The notes under the pieces were generated by a model. It was not told the DNA's origin. It saw nothing but the letters and a program-made list of their open reading frames with translations, and made no database searches. Shown piece by piece: positions 9,430 to 18,085 of a stretch of DNA of 64,000 nucleotides. A program made the position numbers and the translations under genes. Source of the stretch: Pseudomonadota bacterium. Its GTDB lineage: Bacteria; Pseudomonadota; Gammaproteobacteria; Acidiferrobacterales; Acidiferrobacteraceae. The stretch spans positions 84,944-148,943 of the forward strand of contig JAJYQN010000128.1 of NCBI GenBank assembly GCA_021794595.1, given 5' to 3'. The stretch's first letter is position 1. Every line of letters begins with the position of its first letter.

Positions 9430-9538
9430 GAACGGCGCAGTGTAGAGGGATGGGCGGTTTTGTTCCAGCCGCAAAGCAGTTTATTATGCCTGCATGCCTT
9501 TGAACCCGCTTTTGCCCCTTGTTCTCGTGCGCCGTTAG

Positions 9539-10039
9539 ATGGCTGCACTTCTCGGGCTTTTTCTGGACATTAGTTTCTTATCGGGGCGCCCGCAGGACTT
9601 GCCGGCCTCCCGCAGTCTGCCGATGGTGACTGGGGTTCTGGCGTTTTTGACGAACTATGCGGTGGATACCGGGTTTACCCAGAATGGCCAACGGCTCGAT
9701 TTCGCGTTAGCACAGACCTCTTTGCTCGGTCTTTGGATAGGGCTTGTCTTGTCGGCGCGGCGCCTGTGGGTTCGCTACGGACAGACCATGTCGGCGGTAT
9801 ATGGGAGCAATGTCCTGATCAATCTCATTACCTGGCCACTGTCCTTTGGCCGGGGCTTTGGGGCCTTGGGATCCGAGATCTTGGCGATTGCCCTCGCGGT
9901 CTGGTTTGTGGCCATCATCACCAAGATCCTCTGGCATGCCGTCGAACTCCCGCTGGTCTTGAGCGCCCTGATGAGTTTCACCGGGGTCCTTGTGAGCGGC
10001 TGGGTATTGATCACCCTTTTTCCGTTACCACTGAGCTAA
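9539..10039 (+). CDS. Small polytopic membrane protein of unknown function
   Basis: A 166-residue protein with four or five hydrophobic helices and a GRPQDLPASR motif just after the first segment. I do not recognise a characterised family, although similar gammaproteobacterial membrane proteins start with a G/RPQDLP motif. An in-frame stop at 9536 directly precedes the start, and a 14-codon open stretch (9494-9538) leads up to it. This could be a leader or an older N-terminus. The stop codon overlaps the mpl start as TAATG, implying translational coupling. Confidence 0.6.
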   Translation: MAALLGLFLDISFLSGRPQDLPASRSLPMVTGVLAFLTNYAVDTGFTQNGQRLDFALAQTSLLGLWIGLVLSARRLWVRYGQTMSAVYGSNVLINLITWPLSFGRGFGALGSEILAIALAVWFVAIITKILWHAVELPLVLSALMSFTGVLVSGWVLITLFPLPLS

Positions 10040-11394
10040 TGCGCATCCATATCCTAGGAATTGGCGGGACCTTTATGGGTGGCCTGGCCTTGATAGCCAA
10101 GGTCGCCGGCTTTCATGTGACGGGCGCCGATCGCGGGCTCTATCCGCCCATGAGCGATCAGCTGCTGGCGAGCGGCATCGCGGTGACCGAGGGTTACGCG
10201 GGCCTCCCTGATCCGCTCCCCGATCTGGTGGTTATAGGCAACGCCCTCTCGCGGGGTAATCCGGCCGTCGAGCAGGTTCTCGATCAAGGGCTTCCCTACA
10301 CATCCGGTCCGCAATGGCTGGCTGAACAGGTCTTGAAGGACAAATTTGTCGTGGCGGTGGCCGGGACTCATGGCAAGACGACCGTCACGAGCCTGGTTGC
10401 CTGGATCCTCGAGGAGGCGGGTCTTAGGCCCGGATTCTTGATCGGTGGCGTCCCGACCAATTTCGGGGTCTCGGCGCGCTTGACCGAATCGCGGTTCTTC
10501 GTCGTCGAGGCCGATGAGTACGATACCGCCTTTTTTGATAAGCGGGCCAAGTTTGTCCACTATCGCCCGCGGGTCGCGATCCTCAATAATCTTGAGTTCG
10601 ATCATGCCGATATCTACCCGGATCTTGCGGCGATCTCCCGGCAATTCCAGCATCTTTTACGCACGGTGCCGAGTCAAGGGCGGGTCATAGCCAACGGCGC
10701 TGACCCGGCCGTGGCCGAGGTTCTGGCAAGCGGGGCCTGGACTCCGGTCGAGTATTTCTCGCGGGCCGATGGGTGGCAGGCCAAGCCCCTGGCCGCCGAC
10801 GGCAGTGCTTTTCGGGTGTCGTTTGCGGGTCGGGACTACGGCGAGCTGCGCTGGGGCCTCTTGGGGCAGCACAATATCGCGAACGCCCTAGCGGCCTTGG
10901 GCGCGGCGCGGTTCGCGGGCGTGGCGCCGGAGGTGGCGATTGAGGCCTTGGGCCGCTTTAGCGGTATCAAGCGGCGGCTCGAGGTCCGGGGTCAGGTGCG
11001 GGGGGTCACGGTGTACGATGATTTTGCCCACCACCCCACGGCCATCAAGACGACCCTCGAGGCGCTCAAGGCCCGGGTCGGCTCGGCGCGGGTGCTGGCG
11101 GTGCTCGAGCCGCGCTCCAACACCATGCGCCAAGGCGTCCACCGCGACACGCTTGCGCCCTCTCTGGATGGGGCGGACGGGGTCTATGTCTATGCGCCAG
11201 CCGATATCGGCTGGGACGTGGAGGCCGCGTTTGGTTCCCAGCGTCCCAAGTCCCGCGTCTATCAAAGCCACGAGACGCTCCTTTCCGACCTCGTCCGCGA
11301 GGCGCGCTCGGGCGACCACATCTTGATCATGAGCAACGGCGGCTTTGCCGGCCTCCACGGGCGTCTGCTGAAGGCCTTGGAACCTACATCTTGA
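10039..11394 (+). CDS. mpl: UDP-N-acetylmuramate:L-alanyl-gamma-D-glutamyl-meso-diaminopimelate ligase
   Basis: Murein-recycling ligase that attaches the recovered tripeptide to UDP-MurNAc. The 451 residues start with the Mpl-type sequence MRIHILGIGGTFMGG. The ATP loop GTHGKTTVTS is near residue 110, followed by VVEADEYDTAFFDKR and NNLEFDHADI. The late YDDFAHHPTA motif typical of Mur ligases is present. FMGG in place of the MGG of MurC proteins, and the length, favour Mpl over MurC. It is translationally coupled to the membrane-protein gene upstream and overlaps the convergent cNMP-domain gene by 11 bases. Confidence 0.93.
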   Translation: MRIHILGIGGTFMGGLALIAKVAGFHVTGADRGLYPPMSDQLLASGIAVTEGYAGLPDPLPDLVVIGNALSRGNPAVEQVLDQGLPYTSGPQWLAEQVLKDKFVVAVAGTHGKTTVTSLVAWILEEAGLRPGFLIGGVPTNFGVSARLTESRFFVVEADEYDTAFFDKRAKFVHYRPRVAILNNLEFDHADIYPDLAAISRQFQHLLRTVPSQGRVIANGADPAVAEVLASGAWTPVEYFSRADGWQAKPLAADGSAFRVSFAGRDYGELRWGLLGQHNIANALAALGAARFAGVAPEVAIEALGRFSGIKRRLEVRGQVRGVTVYDDFAHHPTAIKTTLEALKARVGSARVLAVLEPRSNTMRQGVHRDTLAPSLDGADGVYVYAPADIGWDVEAAFGSQRPKSRVYQSHETLLSDLVREARSGDHILIMSNGGFAGLHGRLLKALEPTS

Positions 11395-11875
11395 TTCCGC
11401 CGTGGATGTACTGGGAGAAACGCGCGACGTCATTGCTCACGCGCCGAAAGAGGTGATCGAGACTAATCACCGCGTGCTCTAACAGATTCACGGCGATATA
11501 CGGGTGCTCCACCCGCATGCGTTTGTATTTGGCGCGCGACAAGAGCAGAACCCGGGTGTCGTCGGTTTTGGCGCGCATGCGCGCCGAACGCGGCTTGCGA
11601 TCGAAGAACGACATCTCGCCCATCAGTTCGCCGTCGGTCATGCGCCCGACCTCGTGTTCCTCCCCCCCATCGTCGTAATAGAGAGCGACCTCACCTTTCA
11701 CCACGAAATAGAGCGCTTCGCCTACCTCGCCTATGTCCGCTATGATGGCGTTCTTGCGAAACTGGACAAGCTCCGTGTACTCAAGGAGTGTCTCAACCTC
11801 CTTGATCGTCAGCGATTCGCAAAGATATTGGTGAGTAAGAAACTCCGCTAGCTCAACCTTGGATTTTACGGTCAT
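11384..11875 (-). CDS. Cyclic-nucleotide-binding-domain protein without a DNA-binding domain
   Basis: A 163-residue protein consisting of one CRP/cAMP-kinase-type beta-barrel domain (about residues 15-135) with GEVGEALYFVVKGEVALY and the phosphate-cassette-like GELMGEMSFFDRKPRSA. The cassette retains the acidic and Arg residues used for phosphate contact. There is a C-terminal helix but no helix-turn-helix, so it is probably a ligand sensor, not a transcription factor. The ATG at 11875 is preferred over the longer frame starting at 11938, whose N-terminus is not family-like. Confidence 0.75.
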   Translation of the reverse strand: MTVKSKVELAEFLTHQYLCESLTIKEVETLLEYTELVQFRKNAIIADIGEVGEALYFVVKGEVALYYDDGGEEHEVGRMTDGELMGEMSFFDRKPRSARMRAKTDDTRVLLLSRAKYKRMRVEHPYIAVNLLEHAVISLDHLFRRVSNDVARFSQYIHGGIKM

Positions 11876-11991
11876 ACCTGGTCCCCGCGACGGCGCGCAT
11901 TTTGGCGGTAGAATAGCCTCTGTCTGCGGGGAACACAAAAGCGGCTACAATAGAGACAGTCCCTAATGATGAACACTAAGGAGATGGTGTA

Positions 11992-12627
11992 ATGAGGAGA
12001 TACTTGGCCCCGGCCCTAGGCGTGCTTTTGGCTCTCACGATGGCGGCAGCCCAAGCGAATGTGGTCGAGAGCATGGAGTATGTGCGCGTAAGCCCCGCTC
12101 AGCCGGTACCACCGGGCCCGAAGATCGAGGTCCAAGAGGTCTTTTGGTACGGTTGTCCCCACTGCTTTCATCTCCAGCCGGTGCTTAATCGCTGGCTCGC
12201 GCATAAGCCCAAGGACGTCGTCTTCTCGCGCCAAGCGGCGGCCATCAGCCCCTATTGGTTGCCGCAAGCGCGCGCCTTCTTTGCCTTCAAGGACTTAGGC
12301 CTCGTGCCCGCGCTTCACGATAAATTCTTTAACGCGATCCACATCCATCATGAGGTTTTGGATAACGTCGCCACGATCTCGCGGTGGGTGGCAGACCACA
12401 GCCGGGTTTCGGCGGCCCGCTTCGCCCAGGTCTACCGCTCCTTTGCCGTGGGTCTTGCGGTCCGTAAGGCGCGCCAACAGCAAGACGCGGAGGGTATCCA
12501 CTCGGTCCCGACGTTTATCGTCGACGGGCGCTACCGTACCAACCCGAGCCTGGCCGGGAGTCGGCGCCAGATGATGCGGGTGGTCGATTACTTGATCCGC
12601 AAGGCGCAGCATTTGAAAGGTCGTTGA
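11992..12627 (+). CDS. dsbA: Thiol:disulfide interchange protein DsbA
   Basis: Periplasmic dithiol oxidase that introduces disulfides into exported proteins. The 211 residues begin with a signal peptide (hydrophobic 8-20, likely cleaved after AQA at residue 22). The active site is CPHC (55-58), and the cis-proline loop is SVPTFIVDG near 165. A good AAGGAGA ribosome-binding site lies 8 bases before ATG. An eight-codon reading frame (11966-11992) ends in TAATG over this start, which may be chance. It is followed after 2 bases by the acetolactate-synthase-like gene. Confidence 0.93.
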   Translation: MRRYLAPALGVLLALTMAAAQANVVESMEYVRVSPAQPVPPGPKIEVQEVFWYGCPHCFHLQPVLNRWLAHKPKDVVFSRQAAAISPYWLPQARAFFAFKDLGLVPALHDKFFNAIHIHHEVLDNVATISRWVADHSRVSAARFAQVYRSFAVGLAVRKARQQQDAEGIHSVPTFIVDGRYRTNPSLAGSRRQMMRVVDYLIRKAQHLKGR

Positions 12628-12629
12628 CC

Positions 12630-14261
12630 GTGAACGCCGCCCAGCTCTTTGTCCGGTGTTTGGAGAACGAGGGGGTTCGCTACATCTTTGGGATTCCGGG
12701 GGAGGAGAACCTCGGGTTGATGGATGCCCTGCTCGATTCCTCGATCTCTTTTGTGACGACGCGGCATGAGCAGGGCGCGGCCTTTATGGCCGACGTCTAC
12801 GGGCGGCTGACCCATAAGGCCGGCGTGTGTTTGGCGACGCTCGGGCCGGGTGCCACCAATCTTGTCACTGGCGTTGCCGATGCCAATATGGACCGTGCCC
12901 CGCTGGTCGCCATTGCCGGTCAGGCCTCGACCTTGCGCCTTCATAAGGAGTCGCACCAGGTCTTAAACCTCGTCAATCTCTTCGCGCCGATTACCAAGTA
13001 TGCGGTTCAGGTTCTCGAACCGGAAACGGTAACGGAGATCGTCCGCAAGGCATTCAAGCTCTCGCAAATCGAAAAGCCGGGGGCGTGCTTTATCGATTTC
13101 CCGGAGAACGTGGCCGCAAAGCCGGTCTCGGGCCTGCCGCTCAAGGTCCAGGTCGCGGCCGCTCCTTACCCGGCGGCATCGCAAGTGGCGGAGGCCGCCA
13201 CGGTGATTGCAGCCGCAAAGTTCCCGATCATTATGGCCGGCAACGGAGTGATTCGTGGCCGGGGCTGCGAGGCCTTGCTGCAGTTTGCCGAAAAGCTCCA
13301 GATTCCGGTCGCCACAACGTTTATGGCCAAGGGTGCGATTCCGGCCTCCCACCCCTTGAGTCTCGGCACCGTGGGTTTACAGGCCCACGACTACATCTCC
13401 TGCGGATTCGATCGCGCCGATGTCATCATCTGTATTGGCTATGACATCGTCGAGTATCCGCCGATCCTCTGGCACCGTACCGCAGACCGGCAGATCGTGC
13501 ATATCGATCTGCGCGCCGCCGAGGTTGATACCCATTACATCGTGACCTCGGGCGTGATCGGGGATTACTCCGCGACCTTGCCGGCTATCGCCGAGCGCAT
13601 TCCTGCTCGGACTGCGAATGCCTCGCGCAATCTGCGCGAGCTCATTCGTCGCGAACTGACCACCTTTTGCGATAATCAGGCGTTTCCCGTAAAACCCCAG
13701 CGCATCGTGGCCGATCTGCGCGCGGCGCTCGATGTGGAGGACATCGTCCTATGCGATGTCGGCGCCCATAAGCTGTGGATGGCGCGACTCTATGATGCCG
13801 AGCACCCCAATACCTGCATCATATCGAATGGTTTTGCGAGCATGGGCATTGCCGTGCCGGGTGCTGTGGCAGCGGCCTTGGCCTGTCCCGGAAAGCGGGT
13901 CGTCGCGGTCACCGGGGACGCGGGCTTTCTGATGAACTCCCAGGAGATTGAAACCGCGATGCGCCTCGGTGTCGCCTTCGTGGTCCTCATATGGAACGAT
14001 CACTGCTACGGCCTTATCGAATGGAAGCAGCAGCTCCACTATAAGCGCACCGGCAATGTCCAGTTCACCAACCCGGATTTTGTGCAGTACGCCAAGGCCT
14101 TTGGTGCCGAGGGTTACCGCATAGAGCGGGCCGAGGATCTGTTGCCGACCCTGAGAAAGGCCCTCGAAACCCCCACCGTCACCTTGATCGATTGCCCGGT
14201 CGACTACACCGAGAACATTCGTCTGACCGAGGAGTTGGGCCAGATGATCTGCCCCACATAG
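12630..14261 (+). CDS. Thiamine-diphosphate-dependent acetolactate synthase, large-subunit type
   Basis: Likely condenses two pyruvates to 2-acetolactate. It has the usual three domains: N-terminal ThDP domain with FGIPGEENL and the catalytic Glu in RHEQGAAFMADVYGR; central domain; C-terminal ThDP motif GDAGFLMNSQEIETA. The 543 residues and the absence of an adjacent ilvN/ilvH small subunit suggest a catabolic AlsS-like or stand-alone enzyme instead of the regulated IlvBN form. The GTG at 12630 has AAAGG nine bases upstream; the TTG at 12624 is too close to it. It may be co-transcribed with dsbA. Confidence 0.8.
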   Translation: MNAAQLFVRCLENEGVRYIFGIPGEENLGLMDALLDSSISFVTTRHEQGAAFMADVYGRLTHKAGVCLATLGPGATNLVTGVADANMDRAPLVAIAGQASTLRLHKESHQVLNLVNLFAPITKYAVQVLEPETVTEIVRKAFKLSQIEKPGACFIDFPENVAAKPVSGLPLKVQVAAAPYPAASQVAEAATVIAAAKFPIIMAGNGVIRGRGCEALLQFAEKLQIPVATTFMAKGAIPASHPLSLGTVGLQAHDYISCGFDRADVIICIGYDIVEYPPILWHRTADRQIVHIDLRAAEVDTHYIVTSGVIGDYSATLPAIAERIPARTANASRNLRELIRRELTTFCDNQAFPVKPQRIVADLRAALDVEDIVLCDVGAHKLWMARLYDAEHPNTCIISNGFASMGIAVPGAVAAALACPGKRVVAVTGDAGFLMNSQEIETAMRLGVAFVVLIWNDHCYGLIEWKQQLHYKRTGNVQFTNPDFVQYAKAFGAEGYRIERAEDLLPTLRKALETPTVTLIDCPVDYTENIRLTEELGQMICPT

Positions 14262-14448
14262 CCTTCGCGACCCCAACGGGTCCGGTCCCGGTGTTCGTCT
14301 CTCACGGTTTCCCGGTTTTTGATCGGATCGCGTTCCGTCGAGACCTATCTTATCGGCTCCGATTCCCGCAGCAAGGACGTTTCCCTTGCGCAATGGCGGG
14401 TCCCGTGACGGCTCAGGAGGGCCGGTCGTGGCCGGACAGACTGTCCTT

Positions 14449-14691
14449 TTAGCCGAGCCTGTTCCCGGTCGTGTTGTCATTACTGGCGATCAGCAACAAG
14501 ACCCCGCCTACCACCACGGCGCCGGCGCCCACCCACAGGGGGATATTGACGTGATGTTTCTTTTTGACGGAAAGCGAGAGTGGACCGAGCTGCGCTTCCT
14601 TGGATTTATGGGTGTAACTGAATCCGCCATAGACTGCGCCCAAAATCCCCAGGATGACTAAGATCATTGCGAACACCCTTACTCCTTTCAT
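14449..14691 (-). CDS. Small two-helix membrane protein (DUF3185-like)
   Basis: An 80-residue protein with hydrophobic segments at about 7-25 and 50-68 separated by a basic loop (SVKKKHH). The ILGAVYGGFSYT sequence and hairpin layout resemble a widespread family of short proteobacterial membrane proteins of unknown function. No partner gene is evident: it stands alone on the minus strand between two plus-strand genes. Confidence 0.65.
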   Translation of the reverse strand: MKGVRVFAMILVILGILGAVYGGFSYTHKSKEAQLGPLSLSVKKKHHVNIPLWVGAGAVVVGGVLLLIASNDNTTGNRLG

Positions 14692-14920
14692 TGCATCACC
14701 CCGCTGGCTTTAATGAGGTGAAGCTACCACAACCGCAAAGGTTTCTGTCCAGCCTAAGGTCGTATGCTCTACCGCGCGTTCCCGGGCCACCTGTTGGGGA
14801 CACTGGCCTCATCGGTGGAAGCGCGAGCAAGGAGCCTCAACAGGCGTTACAATACCCAAAACCTGCCTGGCCGCGGTCGGCGACAGGGAGCTTGGTCGAA
14901 GCAAAATACGGGGAGCGATT

Positions 14921-15571
14921 ATGCGTCGCACGAGATCGGAACATTTTTTGTGGGCCACCATGCCGTGCCTTCTTTTCACGTCCACAGCGGGGGCGGTGAC
15001 TGTCAAGACGCCTGGTCATGTTGAACGCTCCGCGACGCATGGCGCCCGAAAGGCTCTGCGCCAACTCAAAATCCAGGCTCACGGCGGAAACCGTATCGCC
15101 CAGTTTAATCTTGCGAATGATTGGAACACCGGTCACGGTGTCCCAAAAAACTTTACCAAAGCCGTGTTCTGGATGCGCAAGGCGGCGCTCCAGGGATTTG
15201 CCCCCGGAGAATACATGCTCGGCTATTATTACGCCCGCGGTCAGGGCGTCCCCCCGAATGCGGCGCAGGTGGTGTATTGGTGGCGCAAGGCGGCCCGGCA
15301 GGGGTATGGCTTAGCCGAGGTCAACCTGGGATTTCTCTATGAGTACGGGGAAGCCGTTCCACAAAATTATGCGAAGGGCACCTATTGGTGGACGAAGGCG
15401 GCCCGACAGGGGGATAGTTTGGCGCAGACCAATCTCGCCTACCTCTACCAGCACGGTCAAGGGGTCGCGCGGAGCTATGCCAAGGCCCTGTACTGGTACA
15501 AGAGGGCGGCCGCGCAAGGAGATGCCGCAGCGGCACATGATTTGGCGCTGCTCCCTCACCAAAAACCGTAG
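14921..15571 (+). CDS. Exported Sel1-repeat protein
   Basis: A 216-residue protein with an N-terminal signal peptide (hydrophobic about 9-25, ending near AGA) followed by tandem Sel1 (TPR-like) repeats from about residue 50 to 210. About four units share the pattern A..W..KAA.QG...A...LG..Y..G.GV. Such repeats form alpha-solenoids that mediate protein-protein contacts in the periplasm. The ATG at 14921 follows a GGGGAG sequence. No operon partner is visible, and the binding partner is unknown. Confidence 0.8.
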   Translation: MRRTRSEHFLWATMPCLLFTSTAGAVTVKTPGHVERSATHGARKALRQLKIQAHGGNRIAQFNLANDWNTGHGVPKNFTKAVFWMRKAALQGFAPGEYMLGYYYARGQGVPPNAAQVVYWWRKAARQGYGLAEVNLGFLYEYGEAVPQNYAKGTYWWTKAARQGDSLAQTNLAYLYQHGQGVARSYAKALYWYKRAAAQGDAAAAHDLALLPHQKP

Positions 15572-15610
15572 GAGATTCCGCCTTCGTAGGCTCTACAAGA
15601 AGAAGCCGCA

Positions 15611-16189
15611 TTAGGGAAAACCGTCCTTCTTCATTTGTGCCAGGCGGGCCCGCGTGCTGGCAGCGCCAGCCTTAAGCGCCGCCGTCTCGGTCGCTAAAGT
15701 GGCAAGGGTTGGGGAAGACAGAGTGGAAGACGGTAAGGCGCCAGGGCAGCTAGGGGCGACCCAATGGCCCCGCAGAACCGCGTGTATCGCTGTCGTGCGA
15801 CCCAAGAGGGTCTGTGTCCGGGTCCAGGACCCGTGTAACACATCGTGGTGTGCGCGATCCGCAAACGTATATCGACCGTGATCTACAATGGTCGTTTGTC
15901 CAAGATGGAGGTCATCGTGCCATGCCACTTGGGTTTTCTGGATCCCGCGCTTTATGTGTATGGTCACGGGACCGCTAGGTCCCCCGGCGGAACCCAATAC
16001 CGCGATACCCTTTTGACCTCGGCCCAGGTCCTGCAAACAACGCAGCCCGTGGCTCGTGAACCGCAGGGAGCCCGTAAATACCTCTCGGACTGCCCATAAG
16101 CCGGGGCGAAAGCCGGGGGCGGCCCATGCCCCTTGGCATGCCACTACCGCCAAGAAGACCCAGATTGTGGCGAACGCGCGTGTTTTCAT
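15611..16189 (-). CDS. Secreted DUF3617-like protein
   Basis: A 192-residue protein starting at ATG 16189 with a good AAGGA site. It has a signal peptide (about 5-23, ending AWA). The mature part starts with GFRPGLWAVREV, followed by a Cys in RCLQDLG, which resembles the DUF3617 pattern of a PGxW strand and spaced Cys. The C-terminal 40 residues are Ala/Thr-rich and may be helical. Function unknown. It is divergent from a related protein at 16536, and another relative lies at 41764. Confidence 0.6.
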   Translation of the reverse strand: MKTRAFATIWVFLAVVACQGAWAAPGFRPGLWAVREVFTGSLRFTSHGLRCLQDLGRGQKGIAVLGSAGGPSGPVTIHIKRGIQKTQVAWHDDLHLGQTTIVDHGRYTFADRAHHDVLHGSWTRTQTLLGRTTAIHAVLRGHWVAPSCPGALPSSTLSSPTLATLATETAALKAGAASTRARLAQMKKDGFP

Positions 16190-16535
16190 AAATGTCCTTA
16201 GTGGTGAAGCTTGGGCGTTGGGCACTGACATCGATGGCTGAGCGGGATCCACGCGTATGGACGGACGGGCGGCCCCGGTTGTCAATCTCTCCGTGCCGCG
16301 CTACCCCTGTCGGCGTGGATCTGTACCGCCGCCCGGTCTCGCGGTGCTCGGTTCCTTCCGATCGCGCCGCCGCGGGCGACATCATCCCCTCCCGGAACGC
16401 TCCCAGAGCGGCCTCGTATTCCCCGGTCGCTACGGTCCGTACGCCCTCTGCGGACTTAAGCTTGACGAGACCCCGATCTTACCGGCACGCTTTGGGGACA
16501 ACAATTCCTTTATAAAAAGAGCCAGGGAGATAGCC
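16190..16535. other. Intergenic region between two divergent DUF3617-like genes
   Basis: No convincing gene on either strand. It must hold the promoters for both flanking genes. An AT-rich stretch at 16500-16518 just before the plus-strand gene is the only base-composition change I see. Confidence 0.5.
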
Positions 16536-16949
16536 ATGCGTCTGTCGGGACTTGTATTGATAACGGTTGCCTTGAGGCTGCACGCAGCGATCCTCGCCCA
16601 AGGACAATGGCGCGTGACGGTCCATAGTCCTTACCTCGATACCACGTACACGACCTGTGATCGCGGCGTCGCCGCTTCACGCTGGATGGTGCGCGAGACC
16701 GGCCAAAAATGCCATGTGGTTTTTTGGCGGCAGACAGGACAAGTCATCCAGGGGCGCGAGGTCTGTTACCAGGCTATGCCGAATGGCGGTGTTACGGCGA
16801 TGCGCACCGATATCCATTTGACTCTCGGACCACACCATAAAAGTTATTCCGGTTATCTTGTCGCTCACGTCCACACGTCGGTGGGGGTTTTTACGAGCCA
16901 AGAGTCCCTCGTGGCTCGTTGGTTGTCGCCGATCTGCGCCTCCCGCTAA
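16536..16949 (+). CDS. Short secreted DUF3617-like protein
   Basis: A 137-residue protein with a signal peptide (about 3-20) and a mature start GQWRVTVHSPY followed by TYTTCDRG and GQKCHVVF. This GxW-strand-plus-Cys layout matches the two other DUF3617-like proteins in the window, at 15611 and 41764. GGGAGA lies 5 bases before the ATG. Longer in-frame starts upstream give a non-family N-terminus and were rejected. Function unknown; presumably periplasmic, with one or two disulfides made by DsbA. Confidence 0.6.
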   Translation: MRLSGLVLITVALRLHAAILAQGQWRVTVHSPYLDTTYTTCDRGVAASRWMVRETGQKCHVVFWRQTGQVIQGREVCYQAMPNGGVTAMRTDIHLTLGPHHKSYSGYLVAHVHTSVGVFTSQESLVARWLSPICASR

Positions 16950-17270
16950 ACATTGGCTGGCGCATCTTCCCTTCTAGCCCGTAGGCCAAGGGGCAAGCGG
17001 GCTCTTTAGCCTTGCGCGGCTTTTGATTTGTCCGCACAAGATGCGCGCCGCTGTCGTGGGCCGAAAAATTTATGGCTACTATGGTGTAAGAGGGTGACGC
17101 GATTACGCCGGGAACCGATGGGGAAGAGCGCGGGCATGATCTGTGTGCACAAGTCACTCTAAGGGGCTCGCAAGGGGAGTATTGCTTTGGCCTATCGATC
17201 GCGCCACTATGATCCCGCTACCCGTCTTCCTAGGGAGCCTTTGCTCCCACTCATACCACAGGGAGCTATT
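16950..17270. other. Intergenic region with no recognised gene
   Basis: A 321-base stretch between the DUF3617-like gene and the zinc-ribbon gene. I see no coding pattern, terminator or repeat. Frames open in it look like chance. Confidence 0.5.
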
Positions 17271-17783
17271 ATGAAAGACTTGCCCCCAGCGCCAGAAGAC
17301 CGTGAAACTTTAGGTGAGGCGTACCGAGAGTTGCTCGGAAAGGCCCTACAAAAAGCCCGACACACGGGCGCCCTTCTCCATCACGTGATCAGCGAGACGC
17401 GGGACGAGCTTGTTGCTATGGGCCAAGTGGGCGAGCGTGAGATAGTCCAGTTAGAGCAGTACCTCAAGCGTGATCTAACGGATGCCGCCCACTATCTGGG
17501 TAGAACCGGTCGCGAACTGGCGGATTGGTTAGGCTTCGACGCGGCCTTAACGGAAGAAGCGTTCTTGAATATGTTTTCCGAAGCTGCCAATAAAACTACG
17601 GCAGAGTTGCTCCAGCTCAAAATCCAAGCGGACGCGGCTGGCTACCACACAGGCGAAATGACGGGCCTAGGAACGTTGGTCTGCGATCACTGCAATGGCA
17701 GCCTCTCTTTTTATAAACCAGGCCACATCCCACCCTGCCCGAGTTGCCACAACACGCGGTTTCATCGCCAGAGCATGGCATGA
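17271..17783 (+). CDS. YbeL-like zinc-ribbon protein (DUF1451)
   Basis: A 170-residue cytoplasmic protein with a helical N-terminal part (about 1-125) and a C-terminal zinc ribbon made of CDHC and CPSC pairs. The layout and the ETLGxAY/VISETRDEL sequences match the DUF1451/YbeL family, of unknown function. The ATG at 17271 has GGGAG nine bases upstream and starts at the family N-terminus; an in-frame ATG at 17187 is less likely. Confidence 0.75.
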   Translation: MKDLPPAPEDRETLGEAYRELLGKALQKARHTGALLHHVISETRDELVAMGQVGEREIVQLEQYLKRDLTDAAHYLGRTGRELADWLGFDAALTEEAFLNMFSEAANKTTAELLQLKIQADAAGYHTGEMTGLGTLVCDHCNGSLSFYKPGHIPPCPSCHNTRFHRQSMA

Positions 17784-18085
17784 CGCATGTCGATCACGCC
17801 TTTTGTCCGCCGACATTTCTCCGGATACTCCCTGCCAAGCGGATCCATGCCGCATGGTAATGGGGATCTTATGCCAGGACCTTTTTCGGCAGAGACTGTA
17901 GCAGACCGCAAAGTGACAAGGACACGGCGCGCCTCTTGAGGCGTCGCAACCGTCCATCACTTAGTCACAAGGGCTCAACTCAAAGCGTGGCTTGTGGCAT
18001 TGATTCGTGTCTGCGGCGCTCATGGGTGCAGAGGCCCTTTCTTTGCGTAAGCCGTTTAGCGGCGGGAGCGTTCGTTAGCCGGACC
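17784..18085. other. Intergenic region with no recognised gene
   Basis: About 300 bases between convergent genes. A short GCGCCTC/GAGGCG-type hairpin occurs near 17929-17943, but without a T run it is not a clear terminator. Nothing else is seen. Confidence 0.5.

Noticed and set aside
11966..11992. Eight-codon leader peptide before dsbA
   Set aside because: It fits a TAATG overlap with the dsbA start, but it spans the dsbA ribosome-binding site and has no attenuator-like structure, so it is probably chance.
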